Shown: positions 1-8,425 of the stretch, in pieces
Numbering within the stretch: the first letter of the stretch is position 1
How the letters are laid out: each line of letters opens with the position of its first letter
Source: Chitinophaga pinensis
GTDB taxonomy: Bacteria; Bacteroidota; Bacteroidia; AKYH767-A; OLB10
Length of the DNA stretch: 58,049 bases
Assembly (NCBI GenBank): GCA_943332105.1
Contig: CALQOD010000005.1
Coordinates: 1-58,049 of the forward strand
Direction: 5' to 3'
Program-made: the position numbers and the translations under genes
The notes under the pieces: model-generated
What the model was told of the DNA's origin: nothing
Databases searched by the model: none
The model's input: only the letters and a program-made list of their open reading frames with translations

Positions 1-2588
1 GAAACTATGAATTAAAAAATGTTCCCTATGGCAAGTACACATTAACAATCGACATGGATGGATTCAACCAGACGATTCTAAACGTGGATATAAATCAACC
101 AATGGTGGAGATACCTGTTGTCAATATGAATCACCTTGATATTGGCGATGAAAACATTCCAACAGTATCAATGGGCGACGACCAGGTAAAAGAAAGCTCT
201 AACTCTAATGTGAGTGGAGTTTTAACTTCAAGCAGAGACCCATTTGAATCAGCTAGCATGTTTACGTTTAGTTCAGCTCGCTTTCGTCCTCGTGGATACC
301 AATACGAAGACCAGACTTATATGAATGGCTTATTAATGGAAGATTTAGTTAATAGCCGTGGCTTATACAGTTCTTGGAGCGGATTGAATGATGTTGTAAG
401 AAGTCGTGAAAGTACTTACGGATTAAATCCTGCGACTTACGGTTATGGTGGACTTAATGGCTCAAGTAATATCGATGCTAAAGCGAGTCGCCAGCGTAAG
501 CAATTACAGGTTTCTTATGCATTATCTAATAGGACTTATGATAACCGATTAATGGCTACTTACGGAACAGGCATTATGAAAGGAGGATGGTCATTTGCAG
601 CATCAATAGGCAGAAGATGGGCGAATGAAGGTTATGTTCAAGGAACATTTTATAATGGAATTTCTTGGTTTGCAAGTATTGAAAAAAGATTTGGAACTAA
701 TCATAGCATAAGCTTAACGCAATTTGGTGCTAACACGGTTAATGGAAGAGCAACTGCAGCAGTGCAAGAAGTATATGATCTTGCAGGAAGTAATTATTAC
801 AATCCAAGCTGGGGGTATCAAAATGGCGAGAAAAGAAGTGCTAATGTAGGAAGACAAGAAAGTCCGCTGACAATTTTAGCCCACGAATGGAAAATTGACA
901 ATAAATCAGATTTAAAAACATCATTCGGATATCAGTTTGGTTCATATAGCGTAACTGGATTAGATTGGTTTAACGCTCCTGACCCTCGTCCTGATTTTTA
1001 TCGTCGACTTCCAAGTTATATTGAAGACCCAACGATGGCTGCTCAAGCAACTTCTTTATGGCAAAACGATGACTCGTATCGTCAAATCAACTGGGAGAAT
1101 CTATACGAAGTAAATATGAATAACTACGAAACCATTGACAGTGCAAATGGTATTGCAGGAAATTCTGTTTCTGGAAAAAGAAGCCGCTACATCATGAGTG
1201 AGCGAGTTCAGGACACTAAGCGTTACTCTATATCATCAACATACAACAGTACTATAAGCGATCATGTAATTGTAACCGCAGGTTTGAATATTCAGCATCA
1301 GGAAACAGAATATTACAGACGAGTAAATGATTTGTTAGGTGGTGATTTTTATGTCGACTTAAATCAATTTGCTGAGTTAGCTTATCCAGATAGCTTTCAA
1401 GTATTACAAAACAACTTAGATATCCCGAATAGAATTCTTCAAGTCGGTGATAAATATGGTTACGATTATAAAGCAACTGTTAATAGAAAAGGATTCTGGA
1501 TTCAACCACAATTTAAATTTAATCGTGTGGATGGATTCGTAGGAGTTCAAATAATGAACACCTCTTATTACCGTACTGGATATTATCGTAGTGGTGTATT
1601 CCAAAATAATTCAATTGGAGAGTCGACTACTGAAACATTCAGCAATTATGGATTTAAAGCTGGCGCAACTTATAAGATTAATGGAAGGAATTATGTATTC
1701 CTAAATGCTTCAAAAGAAACGAGAGCTCCACTATTTGAGGACGTATTTATTTCTCCTCGCACTCGTGACATTACAAACCCGAATGCTACAAATGAAAAAA
1801 TTACAGCTATCGAAGCTGGGTATTTACTAAGAGCTCCTAAGACGAAAATAAGAGCTACTGCTTACTACACGCAAATGAATGATGGCATTAACAATTTAAC
1901 TTTCTATCACGAAGATTATAGAACACTTGTTAACTATTCATTGAGCAACATGGATAGAAGACATATTGGAATTGAGTTTGGCGCTGAACAGAATTTAGGT
2001 CAAGGATTTTTTGCATCAACAGCAATTGCTATCGGTCAATATTACTATACAGACCGCATGAATGCAATCGTTACTGCCGATAACTCTGCAGGACTATTAG
2101 CCGATAACGAAACAATTTATTCTAAGAACTTTTATGTTGCAGGCGGACCACAATCGGCATACACCTTAGGATTAAAATATAGAGCTAAGAAATACTGGAA
2201 TGCGTACTTAAATCTGAATTATTTCGACAAAATCTGGTATGATTTCAATCCTGCACGACGCACGATATCAGGCGTAGCGCCTTATAGTGAAGGAGCAATT
2301 CGTGAAGCAATTATTGATCAGTTACAGGCAAGCGGACAGTTTACGATGGATATCTCCTTTGGTAAATCATGGAAGCTGAACAACTACTTCCCTGCGATGA
2401 AAAATCAAACCTTCTTCTTAGTAAACATCGGAGTGAATAATGTTTTAAATAACACTAACATTATCACTAACGGTTACGAACAGCTGCGATTTGATTTTGC
2501 AGAAAAAAATATCAACAAGTTTGCTCCCAAATCATATTATGGATTCGGAACTAACTATTTCATAAACTTTACACTTCGTTTCAACTAA
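1..2588 (+). CDS. TonB-dependent receptor, 5' end cut by window edge
   Basis: Outer-membrane receptor that would take up a ligand using TonB energy. The reading frame is open from base 3 without a start, so the gene begins upstream; about 861 residues are visible. The first ~40 residues, with the stretch YELKNVPYGKYTLTI, are the end of a carboxypeptidase-regulatory-like beta-sandwich common at the N terminus of Bacteroidota receptors. A plug-like region follows, then a long barrel of alternating aromatic strands, ending in the strand NYFINFTLRFN with a terminal aromatic-x-N, as usual for outer-membrane barrels. An internal ATG at 54 is not the true start because the beta-sandwich runs through it. 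A DUF5689 lipoprotein gene follows after 31 bases and is probably co-transcribed. The ligand cannot be told; no SusD partner is seen. Confidence 0.88.
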   Translation, partial: NYELKNVPYGKYTLTIDMDGFNQTILNVDINQPMVEIPVVNMNHLDIGDENIPTVSMGDDQVKESSNSNVSGVLTSSRDPFESASMFTFSSARFRPRGYQYEDQTYMNGLLMEDLVNSRGLYSSWSGLNDVVRSRESTYGLNPATYGYGGLNGSSNIDAKASRQRKQLQVSYALSNRTYDNRLMATYGTGIMKGGWSFAASIGRRWANEGYVQGTFYNGISWFASIEKRFGTNHSISLTQFGANTVNGRATAAVQEVYDLAGSNYYNPSWGYQNGEKRSANVGRQESPLTILAHEWKIDNKSDLKTSFGYQFGSYSVTGLDWFNAPDPRPDFYRRLPSYIEDPTMAAQATSLWQNDDSYRQINWENLYEVNMNNYETIDSANGIAGNSVSGKRSRYIMSERVQDTKRYSISSTYNSTISDHVIVTAGLNIQHQETEYYRRVNDLLGGDFYVDLNQFAELAYPDSFQVLQNNLDIPNRILQVGDKYGYDYKATVNRKGFWIQPQFKFNRVDGFVGVQIMNTSYYRTGYYRSGVFQNNSIGESTTETFSNYGFKAGATYKINGRNYVFLNASKETRAPLFEDVFISPRTRDITNPNATNEKITAIEAGYLLRAPKTKIRATAYYTQMNDGINNLTFYHEDYRTLVNYSLSNMDRRHIGIEFGAEQNLGQGFFASTAIAIGQYYYTDRMNAIVTADNSAGLLADNETIYSKNFYVAGGPQSAYTLGLKYRAKKYWNAYLNLNYFDKIWYDFNPARRTISGVAPYSEGAIREAIIDQLQASGQFTMDISFGKSWKLNNYFPAMKNQTFFLVNIGVNNVLNNTNIITNGYEQLRFDFAEKNINKFAPKSYYGFGTNYFINFTLRFN

Positions 2589-2619
2589 ACAAAACAATAA
2601 ACAGATAAACATCAATTCT

Positions 2620-4158
2620 ATGATACTTATTAAAAAAATTAAATTTAATGCTTGGTTAATCTTAGCTGCGTTAACAATTGCATTTAGTTTTAACGCTTGT
2701 CGCGATGACCAATTCGATGAGCCACCAATTACTGGTGAAGACCCAGGTTTAACTGTAAACATGACTTTAGATTCATTAAAGACAATTTACAAATCACAAT
2801 TGACGAACTATTCGGCAATTCCGTATATTAAAATTGATAACGACTGGACGGTTAAAGCAACCGTTATTGGTGATGACAAAAGTGGTAACCTATACAAAAC
2901 AATGGTTATTGATGATGGTACTGCTGGAATCGCGATTAAATTAGACCTTTCTAATTTTTACACTGATTATCCTGTTGGTCGTGAGGTGTACGTTAAATTA
3001 AAAGGATTAACATTAAGCTACTACGGAGGATTAGTTCAAATCGGTGGTTTTAAAGATACCGTAAATGCTTCTCCAAGCTTAGCATCTATTCCTGCTGGAT
3101 TAGTACGTAATTACATTATTGGTGGCACATGGGGACATACAGTGACTCCTTTCACGTTAAACTTTGCAGACTTAGGGTCGGATGGAAAAAGTGCTGCAGC
3201 ATATAAATGGCAAAGTCGTTTGATTAAAATTGAGAAAGTTCAGTTTCAGTCGGCAGATGCTGGTCAAGTTTGGGCTAACCAACCTGCATTAGGTTCTGTT
3301 AATCGATATTTAGAATGTTGCTATTCATTTTCTTCTTCTATAGGTGGTATTATCGTAAGATCAAGTGGTTATTCTGATTTCGCAAACGATTTAACTCCGA
3401 CTACTTCAGGTTCTATCATTGGCATTTACAGTGTTTATAATACAGATAAACAATTAACATTAAGAGACCCTTCTGATTGCTTAATGGATACAGCTCGCTT
3501 TACATCTGGCGCATGTGGTTCTGCACCAGTACCTCCTCCACCAGCTGCTACAATGACATCTATTGCAAACATTCGTTCACAGTATACAGGTTCTGCAACA
3601 ACAGTTTCTGGAAGTTATAAAATTACGGGTGTAGTTATTTCTGATGCAACATTCCAAAATTTAAATAGTCAAAATGTAGTGATACAAGATGCTACAGGTG
3701 GTATTGTAGTTCGTTTTGATGCTACACATTCATTTGCATTAGGTGATTCAATAGTTGTGAATGTAACTGGCCAATCATTATCAGAATACAATGGCTTATT
3801 ACAAGTTGGTGGAACATCTCCATCTATACCAATCGCCTACGGAACTAAAGTAGGAACTGGTACCATTACTCCGAGAGTTGTTACTGCTGCTGACTTAATC
3901 GCAAATATGGCAGGAACTCAAAGCTGGGAATCAACATTAATTAAAATCAATAATGTTACTTTCTCTACAACTACTTTCACAGCTACAACAAATGTTGTTG
4001 ACCCTACGGGTACTGTTCTTTTATACACCGATTGTTCAGGAACTTTCCAAGCGACATTTGCAAATGCAGCTATTCCTGCTGGAACCTCTGTTACAGCTAT
4101 TGTATCAGAATTTAACGGACTTCAATTAAATGTTCGTTCTCCTGGTGATGTAAACTAA
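2620..4158 (+). CDS. DUF5689 domain lipoprotein
   Basis: A 512-residue surface or periplasmic lipoprotein of unknown function. The N terminus is lysine-rich, then hydrophobic, and ends at Cys27 followed by RDD, which fits a signal peptidase II site although the lipobox (FNAC) is not ideal. Two related beta-rich halves are visible: residues ~50-290 and ~310-512, each with a 'TVKATVIGDD' or 'KITGVVISDA' start, a 'DDGTAGIAIKL' or 'DATGGIVVRF' strand and a 'LSYYGGLVQIGG' or 'LSEYNGLLQVGG' segment, the OB-like DUF5689 pattern. A proline-rich linker (APVPPPPAA) joins them. It sits just after a TonB-dependent receptor, a pairing common in Bacteroidota, which suggests a shared role at the outer membrane; this is inference. 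A strong terminator follows. Confidence 0.82.
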   Translation: MILIKKIKFNAWLILAALTIAFSFNACRDDQFDEPPITGEDPGLTVNMTLDSLKTIYKSQLTNYSAIPYIKIDNDWTVKATVIGDDKSGNLYKTMVIDDGTAGIAIKLDLSNFYTDYPVGREVYVKLKGLTLSYYGGLVQIGGFKDTVNASPSLASIPAGLVRNYIIGGTWGHTVTPFTLNFADLGSDGKSAAAYKWQSRLIKIEKVQFQSADAGQVWANQPALGSVNRYLECCYSFSSSIGGIIVRSSGYSDFANDLTPTTSGSIIGIYSVYNTDKQLTLRDPSDCLMDTARFTSGACGSAPVPPPPAATMTSIANIRSQYTGSATTVSGSYKITGVVISDATFQNLNSQNVVIQDATGGIVVRFDATHSFALGDSIVVNVTGQSLSEYNGLLQVGGTSPSIPIAYGTKVGTGTITPRVVTAADLIANMAGTQSWESTLIKINNVTFSTTTFTATTNVVDPTGTVLLYTDCSGTFQATFANAAIPAGTSVTAIVSEFNGLQLNVRSPGDVN

Positions 4159-4176
4159 TTAGATTAAATATTTAGC

Positions 4177-4207
4177 AAAAGCTGCCTTTCGAGGCAGCTT
4201 TTTTTTT
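4177..4207 (+). terminator. Rho-independent terminator after the DUF5689 gene
   Basis: A perfect nine-base-pair stem, AAGCTGCCT and AGGCAGCTT, closes a TTCG tetraloop and is followed by seven further T residues. It lies 18 bases after the stop codon and separates the receptor operon from purH. Confidence 0.93.
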
Positions 4208-4252
4208 GAATTTATTTATTGGATAATTATCAGATGTGATTGGATTGAATAC

Positions 4253-4260
4253 TACTTTTG
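4253..4260 (+). promoter_or_regulatory. Putative -7 box for purH
   Basis: TACTTTTG matches the Bacteroidota -7 consensus TAnnTTTG and lies 31 bases before the purH start, just after the upstream terminator. No TTG is found at the proper distance upstream, so the -33 part is missing or degenerate. Confidence 0.55.
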
Positions 4261-4291
4261 CAAGATCTATTTCCCAAATCATTGTATTAAT

Positions 4292-5779
4292 ATGAATAAG
4301 ACGATAAAATCGGCATTGCTATCTGTTTTTCACAAAGATGGCCTAGATAAATTGGTGCTTTCTCTGCATAAAAACAATGTTCATCTCTATGCTACTGGTG
4401 GTACATTCGATTTTATTCAAGCGATGAATATACCAGTAACTCCAGTGGAGGACATTACAGGATATCCTTCCATTTTAGATGGCCGCGTAAAGACCTTACA
4501 CCCTGCCGTTTTTGGGGGTATTTTAGCTATTCGTGATAATGAAGAACATAAGGCGCAGATGGAAAAATATCAGCTTCCATTTATCGATTTAGTGGTAGTT
4601 GATTTATACCCTTTTGAGAAAACAGTTAGCACCGGAGCAAGCGAAGAAGATATCATTGAGAAAATTGATATTGGTGGAATTTCACTAATCAGAGGAGCGG
4701 CAAAGAACTTTAATGATGTTGTTATTATTCCTTCAGTAAACGACTATACTACATTGCAAAAAATCCTTGATCATAATTCAGCTACCACAACATTAGAAGA
4801 AAGAAAAAATCTTGCAATGCGTGCGTTTGAAGTGAGTAGTGGTTACGATGGTGCTATCCACGCATGGTTCAGTAAAAAGCAAAATACAGTTCTACGTTAC
4901 GGAGAAAATCCACATCAGCAAGCTTCATTTTCGGGCGATTTAAGTGCTTTGTTCGAACAATTGAATGGAAAAGAATTATCCTACAATAATTTACTTGATG
5001 TAGATGCAGCGATGGGATTACTACAAGAGTTTATTGAACCTACTGTTGCCATCATCAAGCATAATAATGCATGTGGAATTGCATCTGGAAAAGATATAAA
5101 AAATGCGTGGGACCGTGCATTAGCAGGCGACCCTGTTTCGGCATTTGGAGGGGTGATTGCTGCAAATCAACCGATCGATAAAAATACTGCTGAAGAAATC
5201 AATAAATTATTCTTTGAAATTCTTATTACACCAAGCTTTTCTGCGGAAGCATTAGAAATATTAAAAACGAAAAAAAACAGAATCATACTCCAATCGAAGC
5301 CATTTGAATTTCCGAAAACTAACAAGAGAAGTATTTTAAATGGAGAATTAATACAAGAGAGAGATCATCATTCAGAAAAAGAAGCTGATTTCAAAATAGT
5401 GACTGAAAAAAATCCGAGCAAACAAGAAATTGCTGATTTAATTTTCGCCGCAAAGGTGGTAAAACACACAAAGAGTAATGCTATTGTATTGATTAAAAAT
5501 GGACAACTATGTGGGAGTGGTACAGGACAAACATCAAGAATTGATGCACTACAACAAGCAATTGCCAAGGCAAATCATTTTGAATTCAATTTAGAGGGAG
5601 CGGTAATGGCTTCAGATGCCTTCTTCCCCTTCCCGGATTGTGTTGAAATTGCAGCGGCGGCAGGTATTACGGCTATTGTACAACCTGGAGGTTCGGTAAA
5701 GGACCAGGATTCGGTCGATAAATGCAACGAATTAAAAATTTCGATGGTCATTACAGGATTTCGTCATTTTAAACATTAA
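4292..5779 (+). CDS. purH: Bifunctional AICAR transformylase / IMP cyclohydrolase
   Basis: Carries out the last two steps of purine synthesis in the cytoplasm: formyl transfer from 10-formyl-tetrahydrofolate to AICAR, then ring closure to IMP. The 495 residues begin with a methylglyoxal-synthase-like cyclohydrolase domain (ATGGT near 34, GYPSILDGRVKTLHP near 67-81) and continue with the transformylase domain (RYGENPHQ near 203, the lysine-histidine pair in IIKHNNACG near 256). The C terminus FRHFKH is typical of the family. Length is slightly below the ~510-530 of many homologues but both domains are complete. It starts at an ATG 31 bases after a -7 box. mreB follows after 132 bases; the two may be partly co-transcribed, as no terminator is seen between them. 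Confidence 0.97.
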   Translation: MNKTIKSALLSVFHKDGLDKLVLSLHKNNVHLYATGGTFDFIQAMNIPVTPVEDITGYPSILDGRVKTLHPAVFGGILAIRDNEEHKAQMEKYQLPFIDLVVVDLYPFEKTVSTGASEEDIIEKIDIGGISLIRGAAKNFNDVVIIPSVNDYTTLQKILDHNSATTTLEERKNLAMRAFEVSSGYDGAIHAWFSKKQNTVLRYGENPHQQASFSGDLSALFEQLNGKELSYNNLLDVDAAMGLLQEFIEPTVAIIKHNNACGIASGKDIKNAWDRALAGDPVSAFGGVIAANQPIDKNTAEEINKLFFEILITPSFSAEALEILKTKKNRIILQSKPFEFPKTNKRSILNGELIQERDHHSEKEADFKIVTEKNPSKQEIADLIFAAKVVKHTKSNAIVLIKNGQLCGSGTGQTSRIDALQQAIAKANHFEFNLEGAVMASDAFFPFPDCVEIAAAAGITAIVQPGGSVKDQDSVDKCNELKISMVITGFRHFKH

Positions 5780-5911
5780 GATTAAAAAAAAATCAATAAT
5801 TTCATCCTCTTTTGCGTTATTAAAAATTATTTTAATAATTGCATTCATTAAACATCAAACAAAACCAGTAAATCAGACAAGTAAACTTGTCGTAAAAACA
5901 GAATAGCAGGT

Positions 5912-6934
5912 ATGGGAATTTTTGACTTACTCACACAAGAGATAGCAATCGACTTAGGGACTGCCAACACACTTATCATTCACAATGATAAAGTAGTTGT
6001 TGACGAGCCTTCAATTGTAGCGATAGATAGAACGACAGGGAAAGTAATCGCTGTTGGAAAGTCTGCCATGTTAATGCATGGTAAAACGCATGAGAATATT
6101 AAAACTATACGCCCTTTGAAAGACGGTGTGATTGCTGACTTTGAAGCTGCGGAGCATATGATTAAAGGCATGATTCGCATGATCAACACAGGGAACAGAT
6201 TATTTTCGCCATCCCTTAGAATGGTAATTTGTATTCCTTCTGGAATTACGGAAGTGGAGAAACGAGCGGTTCGTGACTCTGCTGAACATGCAGGTGCTAA
6301 AGAAGTTTATTTAATTCATGAGCCAATGGCAGCAGCGATCGGTATCGGTATCGATGTAGAAGAGCCAATGGGAAATATGATCATTGATATTGGCGGAGGA
6401 ACATCTGAGATTGCGGTAATTGCTCTTGGAGGTATTGTTTGTGATGAGAGTATTCGTATGGCGGGTGATGGTTTCACAACTGATATCTGGGATTATATGC
6501 GTCGCCAGCACAACATTCTGATAGGTGAAAGAACTGCAGAACGAATTAAAATTGAAGTAGGATCTGCATTACCTGAATTAGAAAATCCTCCGGCAGATTT
6601 CGCTGTTCACGGTCGTGATTTAATGACAGGCATTCCTAAAGAAATTATTGTTAGCTACCCAGAAATAGCACATGCATTAGATAAATCTATTAGTAGTATT
6701 GAAGAGTCTATTTTGAAAGCTTTAGAAGACACCCCTCCTGAATTAGCTGCTGATATCTTCCGTACAGGAATTTACTTAACTGGTGGTGGTGCGCTACTTC
6801 GTGGATTAGACAAGCGTATTTCAATGAAAACTAAATTACCTGTTCATGTTGCTGAAGACCCACTTCGTGCAGTTGTTCGTGGTACTGGAATAGCGTTGAA
6901 GAATATCCACCGTTTTAAATTTTTACAGCATTAA
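5912..6934 (+). CDS. mreB: Rod shape-determining protein MreB
   Basis: Bacterial actin homologue that forms membrane-bound filaments and steers the cell-wall elongation machinery. The 340 residues match full family length. Visible nucleotide-binding motifs are IDLGTANTLI near residue 14 (phosphate 1), IIDIGGGTSEIAVI near 158 (phosphate 2) and TGGGALLRGLD near 290 (adenosine). An N-terminal short amphipathic stretch (MGIFDLLTQ) may bind membrane. It is the first gene of the elongasome operon mreB-mreC-mreD-mrdA-rodA. No clear -7 box was found in the 132-base leader, where purH read-through is possible. Confidence 0.97.
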   Translation: MGIFDLLTQEIAIDLGTANTLIIHNDKVVVDEPSIVAIDRTTGKVIAVGKSAMLMHGKTHENIKTIRPLKDGVIADFEAAEHMIKGMIRMINTGNRLFSPSLRMVICIPSGITEVEKRAVRDSAEHAGAKEVYLIHEPMAAAIGIGIDVEEPMGNMIIDIGGGTSEIAVIALGGIVCDESIRMAGDGFTTDIWDYMRRQHNILIGERTAERIKIEVGSALPELENPPADFAVHGRDLMTGIPKEIIVSYPEIAHALDKSISSIEESILKALEDTPPELAADIFRTGIYLTGGGALLRGLDKRISMKTKLPVHVAEDPLRAVVRGTGIALKNIHRFKFLQH

Positions 6935-6972
6935 TTATCACTCGCAATTACTAACAAAGGAATAAAGAAAGG

Positions 6973-7815
6973 ATGAGGACGCTTTTTGATTTGTTATGGC
7001 GCAATCACTTTGTATTGTTATTTGTTGCCATACAATCATTCTGCGTATATCTTATCGTTCAAAATAATCGTTACCAGCATGCTTCTTTTTTTAATTCGTC
7101 GAATGCTGCAGTAGCTAAAATTAATGAAGGTGTTACTTACTTTAAAGAATACATCCACCTGCGCGAAAACAACCAATTACTGGCTGAAGAAAATGCGAGG
7201 TTGCGTAACACCTTAAGCTTAATTACAAATCCAAAAGACACAATAAGACCATTTGTATCTGACACATTACAAAGGCAACAATACACATATGTAACAGCTA
7301 AAGTTGTAAATAGCTCCACTACACTCCCCAATAATTTTTTGACGATTGATAAAGGCAGTGCAGATGGTATTAAGCCAGAGATGGGTGTAATATGCGGTTC
7401 CGGTGTGGTTGGAATTGTTCAGCAAGTATCGGAACATTATAGCACTGTTATGACTTTACTTCACTCTAAATCAAAAGTAAGTGCGAAAATTAATTCGAAT
7501 GGCTTTTTTGGTTCATTGGTCTGGGGGGATGACTTAAATGCTCATGAATCAATTTTAAAAGACATCGACAAAACAGTTCCAGTAAAAAAAGGCGATACCG
7601 TTTCAACTACTGAATTTTCCGCCTTGTTCCCATCTGGAATAATGATAGGAAAAGTAATAGAAAGCAAGCTAAACCCTGGATCTAATTTTAATGCGATCAA
7701 AGTTGGACTAAGTACCAATTTCGAAAATCTCAGTTACTTGTATGTAATTAATAATTTAAAGAAAAACGAGCAACGAAAGCTTGAAGAAGAAACTCAAAAA
7801 GCTAACGAACAATGA
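6973..7815 (+). CDS. mreC: Rod shape-determining protein MreC
   Basis: Inner-membrane protein with a periplasmic domain that links MreB to PBP2 and RodA and activates them. One membrane segment is seen at residues ~12-30. A coiled-coil region follows (~58-85, NQLLAEENARLRN), then the beta-rich periplasmic core with the family stretch NFLTIDKGSADGIKPEMGV. A charged glutamate- and lysine-rich tail closes the 280 residues. It lies 38 bases after mreB, and its stop overlaps the mreD start in an ATGA arrangement, which indicates translational coupling. Confidence 0.93.
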   Translation: MRTLFDLLWRNHFVLLFVAIQSFCVYLIVQNNRYQHASFFNSSNAAVAKINEGVTYFKEYIHLRENNQLLAEENARLRNTLSLITNPKDTIRPFVSDTLQRQQYTYVTAKVVNSSTTLPNNFLTIDKGSADGIKPEMGVICGSGVVGIVQQVSEHYSTVMTLLHSKSKVSAKINSNGFFGSLVWGDDLNAHESILKDIDKTVPVKKGDTVSTTEFSALFPSGIMIGKVIESKLNPGSNFNAIKVGLSTNFENLSYLYVINNLKKNEQRKLEEETQKANEQ

Positions 7816-8324
7816 TAATTAACATCTTACAAATAATATTAAGATTTATTGTACTTGTAGCAATACAGGTATTTATTCTTAATAATATTCAATTAGGAGG
7901 TGTTATTAATCCTTACTTATATATTCTTTTCTTATTAACCCTGCCGGTTCAGACGCCAAGGTTACTACTTCTTTTAATTGGCTTTGCTTTAGGAATCAGC
8001 ATCGATATGTTTCAAAACTCAACAGGCATACATGCATTCGCATGCGTTTTAATCGCATTTTTTCGGCCTGCCTGGCTAAAACTTGTTGCACCTCGCGACG
8101 GATTTGAGCCAGATGAATCGCCCGGAATTAAAAAATTCGGGTTTCGTTGGTTTTTAGTATATGCGTCAGTGTTAGTACTTGCTCATCATATTATAATTTT
8201 CAATCTTGAAATTTTCAGATTCAGTGATTTCTGGTCGACCCAGCTAAGAGCTTTATACAGCAGCATTTTTACTATTGTATTAATTATTATTTCACAGTAC
8301 CTGATGCACCGTCCACAAAAATAA
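7812..8324 (+). CDS. mreD: Rod shape-determining protein MreD
   Basis: Small polytopic inner-membrane protein of the elongasome. Its 170 residues are almost wholly hydrophobic, with about five membrane segments, and include the loop GISIDMFQNSTGIHAFA typical of MreD (a conserved aspartate in a hydrophobic helix). The start overlaps the mreC stop by four bases. A gap of 101 bases, with a possible promoter, separates it from the PBP2 gene. Confidence 0.92.
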   Translation: MIINILQIILRFIVLVAIQVFILNNIQLGGVINPYLYILFLLTLPVQTPRLLLLLIGFALGISIDMFQNSTGIHAFACVLIAFFRPAWLKLVAPRDGFEPDESPGIKKFGFRWFLVYASVLVLAHHIIIFNLEIFRFSDFWSTQLRALYSSIFTIVLIIISQYLMHRPQK

Positions 8325-8410
8325 TTTGCTTGCGCAGCTTATTAAACATTATTGCTTTTTTCAACTCAGAAATATTTTTAAAATAATAGCCATTTATTTA
8401 AAATCTAAAT

Positions 8411-8418
8411 TAGATTTG
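8411..8418 (+). promoter_or_regulatory. Putative internal -7 box before mrdA
   Basis: TAGATTTG matches TAnnTTTG exactly and ends seven bases before the PBP2 start codon. No TTG lies 17-23 bases upstream. It could give PBP2 and RodA a supply separate from mreBCD, from a nearly leaderless transcript. Confidence 0.4.
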
Positions 8419-8425
8419 TATTAAC

